Translations under genes and position numbers: made by a program
In this document: positions 12,101 through 22,986 of the stretch, in pieces
How the letters are laid out: each line of letters opens with the position of its first letter
How positions within the stretch are numbered: the stretch's first letter is position 1
Assembly: GCA_015499995.1 (NCBI GenBank)
Contig: JADNRV010000031.1
Location: 62,001 to 126,000, forward strand
DNA: 64,000 nt
Direction of reading: 5' to 3'
Source: Flammula alnicola
Lineage: Eukaryota; Basidiomycota; Agaricomycetes; Agaricales; Strophariaceae
The notes under the pieces: model-generated
What the model saw: the letters and a program-made list of their open reading frames with translations, nothing else
Told to the model about the DNA's origin: nothing
Databases searched by the model: none

Positions 12101-12965
12101 ACTGGAACAAGGCTAACCTTTGTATCTGCCTCCAGGCTCTCCATCACATCCATCACGGATTTGGTGGTGTGTAACGGGCCCTCTCGCATTCCTTCCTATC
12201 CACGCAGCTGGGATATATGCTGGACCAAGTGCAGAATTAGGCTCCGCCATCTCCGATTTCGCGATCTCGTCTTACACTCCCACTGTAAGCGCACTTGTTG
12301 AGAGGGTAAAGAAACCTCGAAAGATCGATGAAGAAAACATGGGGCTTTTCATGATCAGCCAGCCAGCCACGCCAAACCTGCCTCCCATTCCAGCAACGAC
12401 AAAGGAAATTCGGGCGATTGAACGGATACTGAAGGATCGCGACTTTCGAGTCCTGTGCCTGGAACGAGACGCTGCCACGGTCGATCAGGGTATGAAAAAT
12501 ATGGAAAACCACAGTTGCGTCCATTTTGCTTGCCATGCCAGTCAAGACGTGCGCGAACCCCTTCGAAGTGGATTCTTTCTCCACGACGGACCCCTTGAAT
12601 TGTCCAGGATCATCGAAAAACAATTGAAAGCGGCCGATCTTGCTTTTTTATCGGCATGCCAGACGAGCGCCGGCGATGAGAAACTCTCCGAGGAGGCTGT
12701 CCATCTAGCTGCCGGGATGCTGGCAGCGGGATATCGTGGAGTGGTAGCGACAATGTGGTCAATAAAGGATCGATATGGGCCTGTGATTGCAGAGGATTTC
12801 TACAAAGATCTGTTGAGGCGTGGTGCGCAAGACAGAAAGACAGGATTCGACAGCTCAGAAGCTGCGTACGCACTTCATTATGCAACACAACAAATCCGAA
12901 AGATTCTCGATGATTCGGAGTCGTCCCTCTTGGTATGGGTTCCGTATGTACACTTTGGTTTATGA
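9170..12965 (+). CDS. C2-like/TPR/CHAT-domain protein with one or two apparent frameshifts
   Basis: Predicted caspase-like (CHAT, clan CD) cysteine-protease-fold protein with a tetratricopeptide array, of the type expanded in mushrooms. N-terminal exons (9170-9720) encode IVVFGSAGEDGGPLNLKRVS and GLILVAQSEEIGDIGYIHL, a block I associate with a C2/beta-sandwich-like head of these proteins. From about 9780 to 11130 there are roughly nine TPR units of about 42 residues with the recurrent core LNNLGTAF..RF...GD..DISEAIS..QKAIHL. After a linker, the CHAT domain has the catalytic His in VHFACHA (about 12520) and Cys in LSACQTS (about 12655), ending LVWVPYVHFGL. Reading frame breaks: near 11150 (GNP, then DFKSALAQYRQAA one frame over) and near 11519 (before ALAGGILRISRALESA). 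The second could be a 45-bp intron, 11508-11552. An intron with weak donor GTAATA joins FSV to SPSHPSRIWWCVTGP. The true start is uncertain; it is either a young pseudogene or carries indel errors. Confidence 0.75.
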
Positions 12966-13983
12966 TTTTGGTTCTAATGCCAGTTCGAATTCGTGTACGA
13001 CTAAACATCGTAGATTCCAAAACGATATCACTTTTTTGCTTTCCAGCAGCAAGTCCATTTGTCCGATGTTCATTACTTCGCTTGGAAATTTCAAAATCTG
13101 GAGAACAGAAACTCACCTTGTCTGAAGTAGGTATAGCCTTGACGCGTTTTTGAATGTGTCAAAAGTTCAACCAACCCGGCCACCACAAAAAGTGAATCTC
13201 CAACAATGACCATCGAGGCGGTTCCAAAAGAGGTCATCGAATGCAACCATCTCTGCCACCTGATTCGTGGCGCCGCGAATCTACACATAGAATAAAATGT
13301 TGCTGATCATCCAGCCGCCAGTGAGCAGGAAGTGAGGGAGATGCAGATGATGGTGTGGCTTGTCGCTGGTCGAGCTATGGATGCCGGTGATGGCCGATCT
13401 TCTCCGATCGTACCTCGACCTAAACTGTCGCTGTCACTGGGCCACTGCTTTAAATTTATTCTTTGACAATCCTTGAGTTCATTCTGCGGTACAGTCATCA
13501 ATCTTTAGAAAGGATATCGACACTGACTGACACGCTTCCAGGTTCATGTACAGCAAGGTTTATATAAAACGGCCCTCCGCCCGCTTGTTTGCCAGTGTCT
13601 TCCAAGTCAATAGCCGATTCAGCATCTCAAAGCATTTTCCTCGCACCCCGATGGGTTGTATGCAAATCCATAAAACTGGTGAATATATTGTGCTACCTCA
13701 AAAAAGCGAAGTGAAAGTTACAGATAGACACCGATTATAACGTGTTGGTATGAAGTAATGTGTACTGCATGGCTCACTAAGAGCCGGCTCCAAAATGGAC
13801 ACACCAAGTACATGGTGTTCAGCGGAAAGAACAGGTATAGGGTATATGACTGTTTAGAATCAGAGAGATATAAGAACGGACATGGTAAAGAACGACGAGA
13901 TATAACGAGCGGACGATAGATAAAACAAATCGAATATCGGTGACACTGAGAGCATGGGTAGCATGGACGGCAAGCGCCCTCGT
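12966..13983. other. Intergenic, no supported gene
   Basis: Short open frames on the minus strand (13091-13288 and 13307-13501) have no recognisable family and no consistent splice pattern. The stretch separates the CHAT gene from the convergent chitinase. Confidence 0.4.
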
Positions 13984-15592
13984 CTAAACTGGGAAAGCAC
14001 TTCCGCGGACGGTCTTGATCCAGGATGCGGCTGCGTCGGGGTACTGCAAAGGAAAATCAGATCGCAGTCATCTTCAGATGAAAAGCAATAAACTCACCTC
14101 CCACACCATCACGCCAGCCTCTATTGTCATTGACAAGGAAAAATGAGCATCAAGAAATTAAAAGTATGTTATTTATCAACTCACTCCATCCCTTGCCCTT
14201 CGCCTGAGAAACACACGTGGCCAAATCAGAAGGCGCAATATATCCGTTGCTTGCATCACTGGGTTTGCGGGTTTCCCGATAACAAGTTCTCAAGTGGGAC
14301 ACCGTTCTTGGGAATCTGGAAAATCGCGGTCTGAGGCCAACATTAGAGAAGCTGTTAAGAGGCCATTGCAAGTAGTGTATCGGTTGTACCCTCTGATTGT
14401 ATATGGTTAAAAACGGATCTAGAAGGTGGAGAGACTCACGGTTGTAGAACTGGCAGATGATTCACGATAATCATGAGTCGGCATGAACATCTCCATGGCA
14501 TGATGACTTACCTGGATGTTGTACCAGTCAATCATGTTCCCTACAGTTTGGTGGACCTTTAAGTAGCCGCCACCGCCAAACTTATTTGGGGAGAACCTGA
14601 CGGGGAGATGTTAGAAATGGTCTGCGATCAATAAAATTGGTTAATGAAACATACCAAGGTGCCACGGCTAGATTGAAGTCGATGCCGTCAACAGTAATTC
14701 AGTTAGACATATTAAAAGATGTGCGCACGAGCGTGGGTCAGGATATATTGTCCTTGAGGGAGTTGCTTGCGTAGCTGAGTTGTGAAGGATGCAACCAGGC
14801 CTGCAAAAAATGGGAGTTCATTTCTGTCATCCCAGGGTGAATTAGGGGATAAATCATACCTCTGCTTTGCCGTTTCCGGCATTCATAGCAGCAAGATCCT
14901 GGATCGAATACTATAAGTACTTATCTAGCAAAGCCGATCGACAAGGCGGCCTACCTCATAGTCGACATCAACACCATCGAGGCCGTACTTCTTAACCCAG
15001 GCAGCCATTGTGTTGGCGGTGCCAATTGGGTCAACGTTACTGGACGTTGGGGTTTCAGTAGAGCCGAACAGGGACACGATGAGCTTGATTCCAGCAGCTG
15101 AGTATTTCGCCTTGATGGATTTACGCTGGGCGTCGGTCAACTGTGCCCACGCTTGAGCCTGTGTCAAGAAATATCATATTTAGCATCCCAGAATATCGTT
15201 ACGAGGGGCCTCATACCTGATCAGCTGGTCCACGAGAAAGAAGGAAGGATAGGGCACTAAATGAGATTATTCCATACTCATCAACCCATATAATTAACTG
15301 CAAGACGAACAAAACATTGTAGCCCTAAAACGAGACATTTTATAAAACGGCAAATTGACCAGGTAAAGGTGCACCATACCTTAATCTGATCAACCGAAGG
15401 GGGCCCAGTCTGTCCATTAACCCACTTGTCGCTGTAGATGACGAAGTGGGGCGCAGATGGAACGGCGTTCTCGGCGCGAGGAAGGAGGTCAGTGACGTTC
15501 AGCGAAGAGAAGTCCAGAGGAGACGAGCTGACAGCGACGAGGCTGATCAAGCCTGAAAGGAGTGTGAATGCAGCTCTAGTGAAGGCAACCAT
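13984..15592 (-). CDS. Secreted GH18 chitinase
   Basis: Family 18 glycoside hydrolase cleaving beta-1,4 links of chitin with retention, probably acting on the fungus's own wall or on other fungi. The signal peptide MVAFTRAAFTLLSGLISLVA starts at the ATG at 15592. Then APHFVIYSDKWVNGQTGPP, NVFALSFLLSRGPADQ (after a short intron), GIKLIVSLFGSTETPTSS, and the catalytic DxxDxDxE motif as DGVDVDYE (about 14955-14980) with the proton-donor Glu present. Downstream exons give DLAAMNAGNGKAEAWL, VAPWFSPNKFGGGGYLKVH, a WYNIQFYNQ block and ASNGYIAPSDLATCVSQAKGKGW. The C-terminus YPDAAASWIKTVRGSAFPV ends at a TAG. Many introns; no frame break noticed. No carbohydrate-binding module is visible, so it is a single-domain enzyme of about 320 residues. 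Confidence 0.88.
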
Positions 15593-17212
15593 TGGAGATG
15601 AAAAGGAAAGTTGGGAATGCGAGAACGCTGAAGAATTGTCGCATCTTGTTGCAGCTTATATAGTACTCTGGGCAACCGTTTATAATATTGTTAAAGGGGA
15701 TTAGTTTTGTGTCTCCCGGAGGATGCATCAGAGGATACATCGGCCATTAATCCAAATGTTTGTTTGCGCGCTTAGTTCCAGAATCCATTCGAGTCCGACA
15801 AAGCTTCCTAGAATAGAGGGAAATGCTGCCCTTAGCCAAAAAGACGGAGTGCCAATAACAGCAGGAGCAAGAATAGGACAGATGCCTTCCGAGCCGTTCG
15901 CACAGACTAGATTCATGCCAAGAGACTATTAAGAGCCGTGTAGATGAACTAGCGATATAGTCGAGTTTCATAGAAGAGACGGAGTGGGTTATGGCGTCCG
16001 AAAACCAAGTTTAATCGACAAGTGCAAAGAATCAGAATGCATATCCCATTCGGCAAGCTATTCAAATCCTTTGTTAAGTCGTTGATTTATGCTTGATGTA
16101 AAAGACCTACGAGTGGGCGCCATTCTCGGCGTAAGCCTAGGCAAGATCTTATAGGGATAGAATCATCATTAGCCCAGAAATTGAATGAAACTGATTTGAA
16201 AAGTCTACTCACGTTGAATGATAGATCCTGGATAACTCTGTTGTAGGAAACCAACGACGCCGAAAACGGCTCTAGGGCTATTACTAGCAGAGAAGCGTGC
16301 GACAGCGAGTTACAACATGAGCGGCCCATAAGGTGATCGTATGAGGTAGAGACTTCGGCGTATGACATCGATCCACAGCAAAACCAAAAAAAAAGTTGAT
16401 GTCGAGCTGGCATGATACGTCCGAGTCGGAGGATAACTCGGCGCTCGCGATATAGTCGGTTCAAACGAGGGTTGCAAATGTCAATGGTTCATACCGCAGT
16501 TGTCTAGTAACGCTATTTTGGCTCATCGAGAGGACGAAAATGGATGATGCGCCACCTGGCGAGCGATGAGCTCGAGTACTGAGTGCGGACTGCAGTCAGA
16601 TGGTTGGAGTGACCTGAAGAGTTGCAAGCAGGAAAGTCGCGGCTGACAAACTAGTCTTGGCAAAATGCCGAAATGCCGGTCCCCCCCCCAAAGACTGCAT
16701 AACTTTGAAGATGGATTACATACATTGTACACGGGCCATTCGTATAACAAGAGAAGGAAGAATCTGAGAAGTATGAAGAGAGAGTTGAAGCTGAAGCGCT
16801 GAAGGACGGTCTTGATCTGAAGAAAGAAATGAATATGCAGAAAAAATCTGAGCAGCCCAGAACAAAGGGTATAGAAAGACAGAGAGTACCTTTTGCAAAT
16901 TTCAGCGACGTGCAAGTGTAGGTCGTTCGTACGTACATCGTACGTACAACGGTTATAGTTGCATGCAACTGCCACCTCCAAGTGGGCGATAAAAGTAAAA
17001 CAAAAAAATAGAAGCCGATAAATAGTATAAAAACGAACATCCTTAGGTCCTACGTAGAAAGCGAATGCTAAAGCTACTAACAGCAAAACAGAAAGCACAA
17101 AGAACGAAAGTGGTAGGTAGGTAGGTAGATATGTACTTGCTACCCAAAGTATAGCGTTTTCATGAAAAATTCCTTTATTCTTACAACAATATCAATATTA
17201 TCATCAACCAGC
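15593..17212. other. Long intergenic stretch with simple repeats
   Basis: There is no supported gene. It holds a GTACGTAC motif repeated twice around 16929-16947, a C-tract at about 16681-16688 and a GGTA microsatellite at 17112-17128. The open frames at 16523-17098 are Phe/Leu-rich and look like chance frames in a pyrimidine-biased strand. Confidence 0.5.
17112..17128. repeat. GGTA microsatellite
   Basis: About four tandem copies of GGTA lie about 85 bp past the stop codon of the copper ATPase gene. Confidence 0.7.
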
Positions 17213-20200
17213 TCAAACAGCACTCCTTTGCTCCATTTCAACAGGTAGCTGACTATAGCTATAGTCGTCTCTCCTGCCTGGACTGAAGAATGCCCTAACC
17301 CTCGCCGTATCCAACACACTCGCCGCACTGTCCAAGAACATGCCCGTCCATCCCGCACCACTGTCAGGAACCCCGCTTGGCGTCGGAGCCAGCGCAATAG
17401 AGCCCTCTCCAGGGAGAACGCTATCCGCGGGACGCGTCCACCACTTCAGCGTGAGCGACGAGCACACCACGCTGACCGAGGAGAACGCCATCGCAGCGCC
17501 AGCGAGCATAGGGTGCATGTATAGCCCGAAAGGCAGGAAGAAGCCCATGGCGAGCGGGATGCCGAGGATGTTGTAAATGCAGGCCCAGATGAGGTTGCGG
17601 CGGATGACGGAGAAGATCTTGGTCGAGAGGTGTAGAGCAGCGACGACGTCCAGCAGGTCTGAACGCATGAGGACGATGTCGGCAGCTTCGATGGCCACGG
17701 ATGTACCAGAGGAGAGCGCGATTCCGACGGTAGCTGCTACAAGAGCCGGAGAGTCGTTGATTCCATCTCCAACCTAAGAAGACAAGGAAATAAAATCAGC
17801 ACAGGAAGACCATGAAGCAAGAGAACAAACGAACCATCGCAACTCCACCTCCATTCTGCTCAATCAGCTCAGCCACCATAGCAGCTTTACCTTTCGGGCT
17901 CATACCCGCCCAGACACCCTCCGGCCTGATCCCAACCTGCTTCGCAATCGCTATCGCCGTCGCCTTTCCGTCGCCCGTCATCATATTAACCTCAATGCCC
18001 ATCCTATGCAGCGCCGCGATCGCATGCCGACTCGAAGGCTTCGGCGCATCCGCCAACGACACAGCCAAAAGTGGCCGGGGATGCGCCGTCTTCCCTGATC
18101 CGTTCAGGAGCGAAACAAAAATAATCGTGCGCCCAATCTTGGTCTCCTGGTCCTCGTAGTTGGTTAATGAAGTAGGGATGTACTGCTGCGCCTTGTCCTC
18201 CACGTCCAGGTCCAGAACGCACCGCCGGCCCCGCTGTGCGTGACGAACCCCGCACTGCCGATGAGCAGCGTGTGCGTCTTGCCCTGACACCGAATCTTGG
18301 CCTTGACGCCCTGCCCCGTCACACTCTCAAATTCCTCCAGCTCGGCCTGCGGACCAGATGTCCCAGCAGTTCCTTGCCATACGTCGCGATCGCCTTAGCG
18401 AGCGGGTGCTCGGACCTCGCTTCCGTGGCACTGACCATGGCCACGACCTCCTTGCGCTCAGTGATGCCGTCAGCACAAAGGCCTTCCAGCCCGGTGTCGC
18501 CAGCGTACAGCTCGCTGTTGACCGCGAGGCCCTGCTGCTGGCTCGGCACCCAATGCATGCCCATGACAGTAAGCTTGCCGACGGTGACCGTGCCCGTCTT
18601 GTCCAGCACGACTCTCCGGATACTCTTGCTCGCTTCGAGCGCCCTGCCGCCCTTTATGAGGATACCATTCTTCGCGCCCATCCCCGTGCCGACCATGATA
18701 GCGGTGGGCGTGGCCAGCCCCAGCGCACACGGACACGCAACAACGATGACACTGATACACATCTGGAGGCACACTGCAAGCTTGCTCGTCCCATGCGCGC
18801 GGAACATCGCCGGCAACCGGTCGTCCGCCATGAATGTGCTCAGCAGGCCCCACGCGAGCAGCGTCAGCACCGCCAGGCTGATGACCGTCGGCACGAAGTA
18901 GCCCGCGACCCTGTCTGCGAAGGCCTGGATCGGCGCCTTGGACGTCTGCGCCTCCTCGACAAGCCGCACGATCTGGGACAGCGCCGTGTCTTTGCCCGCC
19001 CGCGTGACGACCATGTCAAACGTCCCGAGCCCGTTGACGGTGCCCCCGATGACCGCGTCGCCGACGAGCTTGGTAACTGGCAGCGCCTCGCCAGTGATCG
19101 CACTCTCGTCCACGCTTGAAGAGCCCTTGACCACGTTGCCATCCGCAGGCACCTTGTCGCCCGGCACGATCTTGACAATGTCGCCGAGCTCGACGAGCTC
19201 CGTGGCGATCTTCCTCTCTTGCGTGCACGCCGGGGCGTCGGTGTAGATGGTGGCCATAGAAGGTGCAAGCGCCATCAAATCCGTCAGCGCCGCGCTCGTC
19301 TTGCCTTTCGCCTTGTTCTCGAGATATCGTCCCAATGAAACGAACATGAATAACATGGTGCTCGTCTCAAAAAATAGGCGCGGGCGATAATCGGGTGTCG
19401 TGTCGAACATGGCTGCCGCCATGACAAAGACTGAGTAAAAATAGGCAGCGGATGTGCCTAGCACAATAAGCACATCCATCGTTGCTGAGCCGTGTTTGAG
19501 AGATTTGTAGGCGTTGCGATAGAACCGTCCACCGATCCAGAATTGCGCAGGGGTGGTGATGACGAATGAAAGGAGGTCGCCGAGATAGACGGCACCAAAC
19601 AGACGAAAAGCGAGGATACATCTGACTCCAGGAATCTTGGGGCCGATCATGTTGAGGAAAAATACGGGAACAGCAAAAACGAGACTCCAAATAAACCGCG
19701 AGCGCCAATGCAGAATCTCCTTCATGCGGGTAAGGGACTGTAGTTGGGTGGCATCTTGTTGGTCAGAAAGAATGGCGTCAAAGCCCATGTCTTCGATGTG
19801 GCCGACCATCTCGCGCGGGGTAACGACAGAGCGATCGAAGTGGACTGTGCACGTTTCTGTAGCGAGGGATACCGAAACGCTCGTGATGCCTGGGACAGCC
19901 GAGAGACCCGCTTCGACTGTATTGGTACACGATGCACAAGTCATGCCGTATATCCGCAGCTGGATAACGTCCGTTCGTGCGGGGGGTATCAGGGTTGCGT
20001 CGAATCCGATGTCGGATATTTCCTGTGACAAAGTCAATGGAAGTAGTGTACGATGACAACGAAACGCACGTTAATAAGCTTGTCGGCATTCCAGCGTTCA
20101 GGATCGTACTCTACGACTGCACGCTCGGCGAGAAGCGCAACCTTTATTGAATGGATGCCTTCTTGGTTTCTCAGCATACCCTCGATGGCCTACTCGTGTC

Positions 20201-20767
20201 ATTGAGATGAGTGTAGAGCAAATGAGTGCAATGAACACACCTCGACACATGACCCGCATGTCATTCCTTCCACCCGTAGCTCGCACTTCTCTTGCTCCTG
20301 CCGAGGTAAAGGTTGGCGCGTTGGTATGAGAGTTGCATCGAATCCAATATCAGATATTTCCTACAGCGAAAGTCAGCGTGAGCACCTTAGAACTAAGAGA
20401 AACGCACATTAGTAAGTTTGGCCGCAGTCCAAAGTTCGGGATCGTAGTCGACGACTGCACGCTCGGTAAGAAGGGCGACCTTTATTGAGTGAATTCCCTT
20501 CTGGTCTCTGAGCATGCCCTCGATTGACTGATAGTTCTTTCAGATTAGCTTGAATAGCAAGCAAAAAGGGCGCACCTCTACACACGACCCGCATGTCATG
20601 CCTTCCACCCGAAGTTCACACCTCTCGGACCGAGGTAGTAAGGCGTGCTTGGTGTCCAAGTCCGCATCCTGCAAGAGTGGCTGGGACGAAGACATGGGGA
20701 GAAAACTGGGAGATATCTGGGCGAAAGATGCGGAGAGGGGAGACTTTTGCCAGAGGAAGGAAGACAT
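17213..20767 (-). CDS. CCC2: Copper-transporting P1B-type ATPase with two apparent frameshifts
   Basis: Pumps Cu(I) into the late Golgi for loading cuproenzymes (laccases, Fet3-type ferroxidase) and for copper detoxification. Three N-terminal heavy-metal-associated domains carry GMTCGSC, GMTCGSC and GMTCASC (about 20600, 20260, 19945). The ATPase core follows: actuator TGEALPVT, the metal-channel CPC in [15 protein letters not shown], the phosphorylation site DKTGTVT, the HP motif [17 protein letters not shown] (where MTGDN is usual) and [11 protein letters not shown] after the last intron. It ends MEQRSAV. The frame is lost near 18362 (after GKELLG) and changes again near 18225 (before [13 protein letters not shown]). 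Both fit loss of one base, and the segment between, [11 protein letters not shown]...[11 protein letters not shown], is clearly N-domain. An automatic gene model might hide this as a 120-bp intron. Start: ATG 20767, or 20695 (MSSSQPLLQ). Confidence 0.88.
20010..20640 (-). repeat. Duplicated metal-binding-domain exons inside CCC2
   Basis: The first two HMA domains are nearly the same over their whole exon-intron unit. Both encode [14 protein letters not shown], then an intron, then [31 protein letters not shown] and [12 protein letters not shown]. Intron position is conserved. The third HMA (GMTCASC) is divergent, so the first two arose by internal tandem duplication. Confidence 0.75.
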
Positions 20768-22261
20768 CTGGTGTCGTGTTCCAGTGATGGAGAGCGGTAA
20801 GGTGAGAAAAATGGATGTGTCTGATGTCGGAGGGATTAGTAAGATGGATTATGGATGCGAGCTGATTCTTCCGAGTCTTATAAATTGACCCGCAAAGAAA
20901 GCTTGAGTGCGCCTGCGCGGAAGGGGTGGGAGGTTAGAAGAGAGAACACCAGCGTTTTGCCGTCGTCGTCGTTGTCGTCGAGAACCACAATGGCAGGCCA
21001 CATCGCAATTGTTAAGCACAGCCACTGCGAGGTTATTTTTGGGCAACCTCTTATACAACCGTCCGGATTCCGCTCTGCCGCGCGAACACTCTCTGACCTT
21101 GGAAAGGCAAATCACCTGTCAATCGGCTCTGAACATGCTAGCTATATATCACTGACGACGTGGCATAGTTATATGTTCCTCCTCCGCCAAAGCAGCCGTT
21201 GATGAAAGTCGTACAAAATTGTGGTAAAGTAGTAAGTAGGAGAGCAGCAAGTCACTGACTCCGAGTCTCCGCTTGCCATCTATCAGTAATCAGCCCACAA
21301 ATATCCTAGGCTGTGTTCCGCAGTTCTGCGAATTCTCGGCCATGACTAGCCGCTCTCCGAAGTGCGGACATACATGTCAACGTAAGTAGGCATTTGGTTT
21401 GAAATGTAGTCTTGACCCTCTCGGAGCATTCAGCTTCGCTAGTCGACCCCAGCTCAAGGCAAAAGTAGCACTTGTCGTTCAAACTCTGCCACCCGTAGCG
21501 CCTGATTTTTTTGAACCCGACACTCGACCCAACTCAGAGGTTCGAGTTGCCGACCCTTCTGTATATTCTGGGGCTGTCTTTAATGCTCGCGACAGTCATC
21601 CGCACACCGCTCACTTTGCGGCTCAATTCAAGGATATGCTTTCTTTCTTCCCAGAGATTTAATACGCGGATGAAAGTGGACATGCACTACAGTCATTCAG
21701 TTGAATCAGTAAGCAAGTAGACAAGGATGAAGAAGGTTGTCGTCAATTGCACATCGTCGACGCTTCACCGAAAAGCAAATGTTGATCATCCGATATCTAA
21801 TGGTCAAACAAAGGCTTTCGTTGACTGGCGCCAATAACCCGTCGGCCAGGTGTTTTTTTTCCTGGGCGTATGAATAGTATAAAGTGGAAACCCCCACTGG
21901 AGGCAAGTTCCCCCACGCAAGTGCAGGCAAATGTTATGAGCACGCACGCGGATGCCACACAGGTTTCCTTTCTACCTTTGTAGTCCATCCGAGTGGTTGC
22001 CGGCGCCAATTTTGCGACACCGTTTTCAAAAAGTGGACAAGATGGTTCGATTCTAGGTTTCGATGGTTTAGGCACAATTACATATTTTTGGTGGTGCAAC
22101 CACAAGAAAGCGCCCATTTCTCATGATCTTACTGACAACAGCCAGGCGCTTAACGGCATTTCCGAACATCCAAAAACCCCAAAGAGGAAATGGCGTGCGC
22201 CTATCACCGCCTCGGCGATGCCCAGCTGTGCTTAGCTCTGAGCGGCGGGATTTGGGTGGGG
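20768..22261. other. Intergenic, nothing recognised
   Basis: Only short open frames without family resemblance. The first part is presumably the CCC2 promoter; I cannot point to a copper-responsive element with confidence. Confidence 0.4.
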
Positions 22262-22372
22262 TCAAGGTGCCTCCAAAATCTGTTTCAAATTTGAGATGCC
22301 AAAAAAAGTATTGTTAGAAATGAGATGCCAAAAAAACGCGTCAACAGAACCAAGGTGCCAAAAATGAGGTCG
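22262..22372 (+). repeat. Degenerate minisatellite of a GGTGCCAAAAA-like unit
   Basis: Four spaced copies of a unit like RRGRTGCCAAAAA are seen (around 22265, 22296, 22321 and 22355), separated by 16-25 bp of unlike sequence. Confidence 0.45.
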
Positions 22373-22419
22373 ATATCGAGGGTGATTAACGCTTTCTACT
22401 GCAGCGCTTGCATATCCGA

Positions 22420-22790
22420 CCCTGAGGACGTCAAAATGGACATCATCATCAACTGAACCCCCGAATACAAGATCCTCTACTGCGACAACCGCCATATATC
22501 CAGGTACGCCTTCGGGACCGCTGTGGCCACCGACACCGACACTATTGAGAAGTTCATGAGGCTCCATTGAATGTACGAGGAGACGGGGGACGAGGAATAC
22601 AACAAGGAGTTGAAGGAGTTGAGCCAGAAGACCGAGTGATATCAACAAGTCCCTCATCCACGACATCCACGAAAACTGGACGAAGAGTACCATCTCGGAA
22701 GCCTGAAATAGTGCAAGAACCTGGGTTTGGTTTTTCAAGCTTATTACTGGGAGTACATTTGGTACGACATCCGTTCCATTTCTAGGAGAG
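22420..22790 (+). pseudogene. Relic of an unidentified protein gene
   Basis: Read on the plus strand this gives protein-like text broken by stops: EDVKMDIIIN stop, then TPEYKILYCDNRHISRYAFG and TAVATDTDTIEKFMRLH stop, then MYEETGDEEYNKELKELSQ. After one frame change comes DINKSLIHDIHENWTKSTIS. Codon use and charge pattern look like real protein, but stops and a shift rule out expression as one chain. I do not recognise the parent family. A 226-codon frame exists on the opposite strand but looks like a shadow. Confidence 0.4.
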
Positions 22791-22986
22791 TATCTATATG
22801 CAAGACAGCAGTAACATAGTTCGGAAGAAGACATTAAACAACAAGCAAATTTCTTCAGACAAAGCTCAAAACGAAAGAGGGCTTGGAATAACACACAGTG
22901 AGTGGCAGCGGGGAAAACGGCAAGATAATAACAGAGCAGCATTCAAAGCAGGGTTCAGGCAGAATCTCGAGGCATTACCTCCACTT

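Noticed and set aside
12060..12180. A third frame break in the CHAT gene
   Set aside because: Using the donor GTAATA one step downstream of GTAAGT joins FSV to SPSHPSRIWWCVTGP in frame, so splicing explains it.
13091..13501. Small minus-strand gene between the CHAT gene and the chitinase
   Set aside because: The two open stretches lack a splice pattern that joins them and show no known domain.
16523..17098. 191-codon open frame on the minus strand
   Set aside because: Phe/Leu/Ser-rich, no motif, in a pyrimidine-biased non-coding region with microsatellites.
18236..19246. Long plus-strand open frames across the copper ATPase
   Set aside because: Shadows caused by high GC in the real minus-strand gene, which carries all P1B-ATPase motifs.
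22262..22942. 226-codon open frame on the minus strand
   Set aside because: Antisense to a protein-like relic and without family features.
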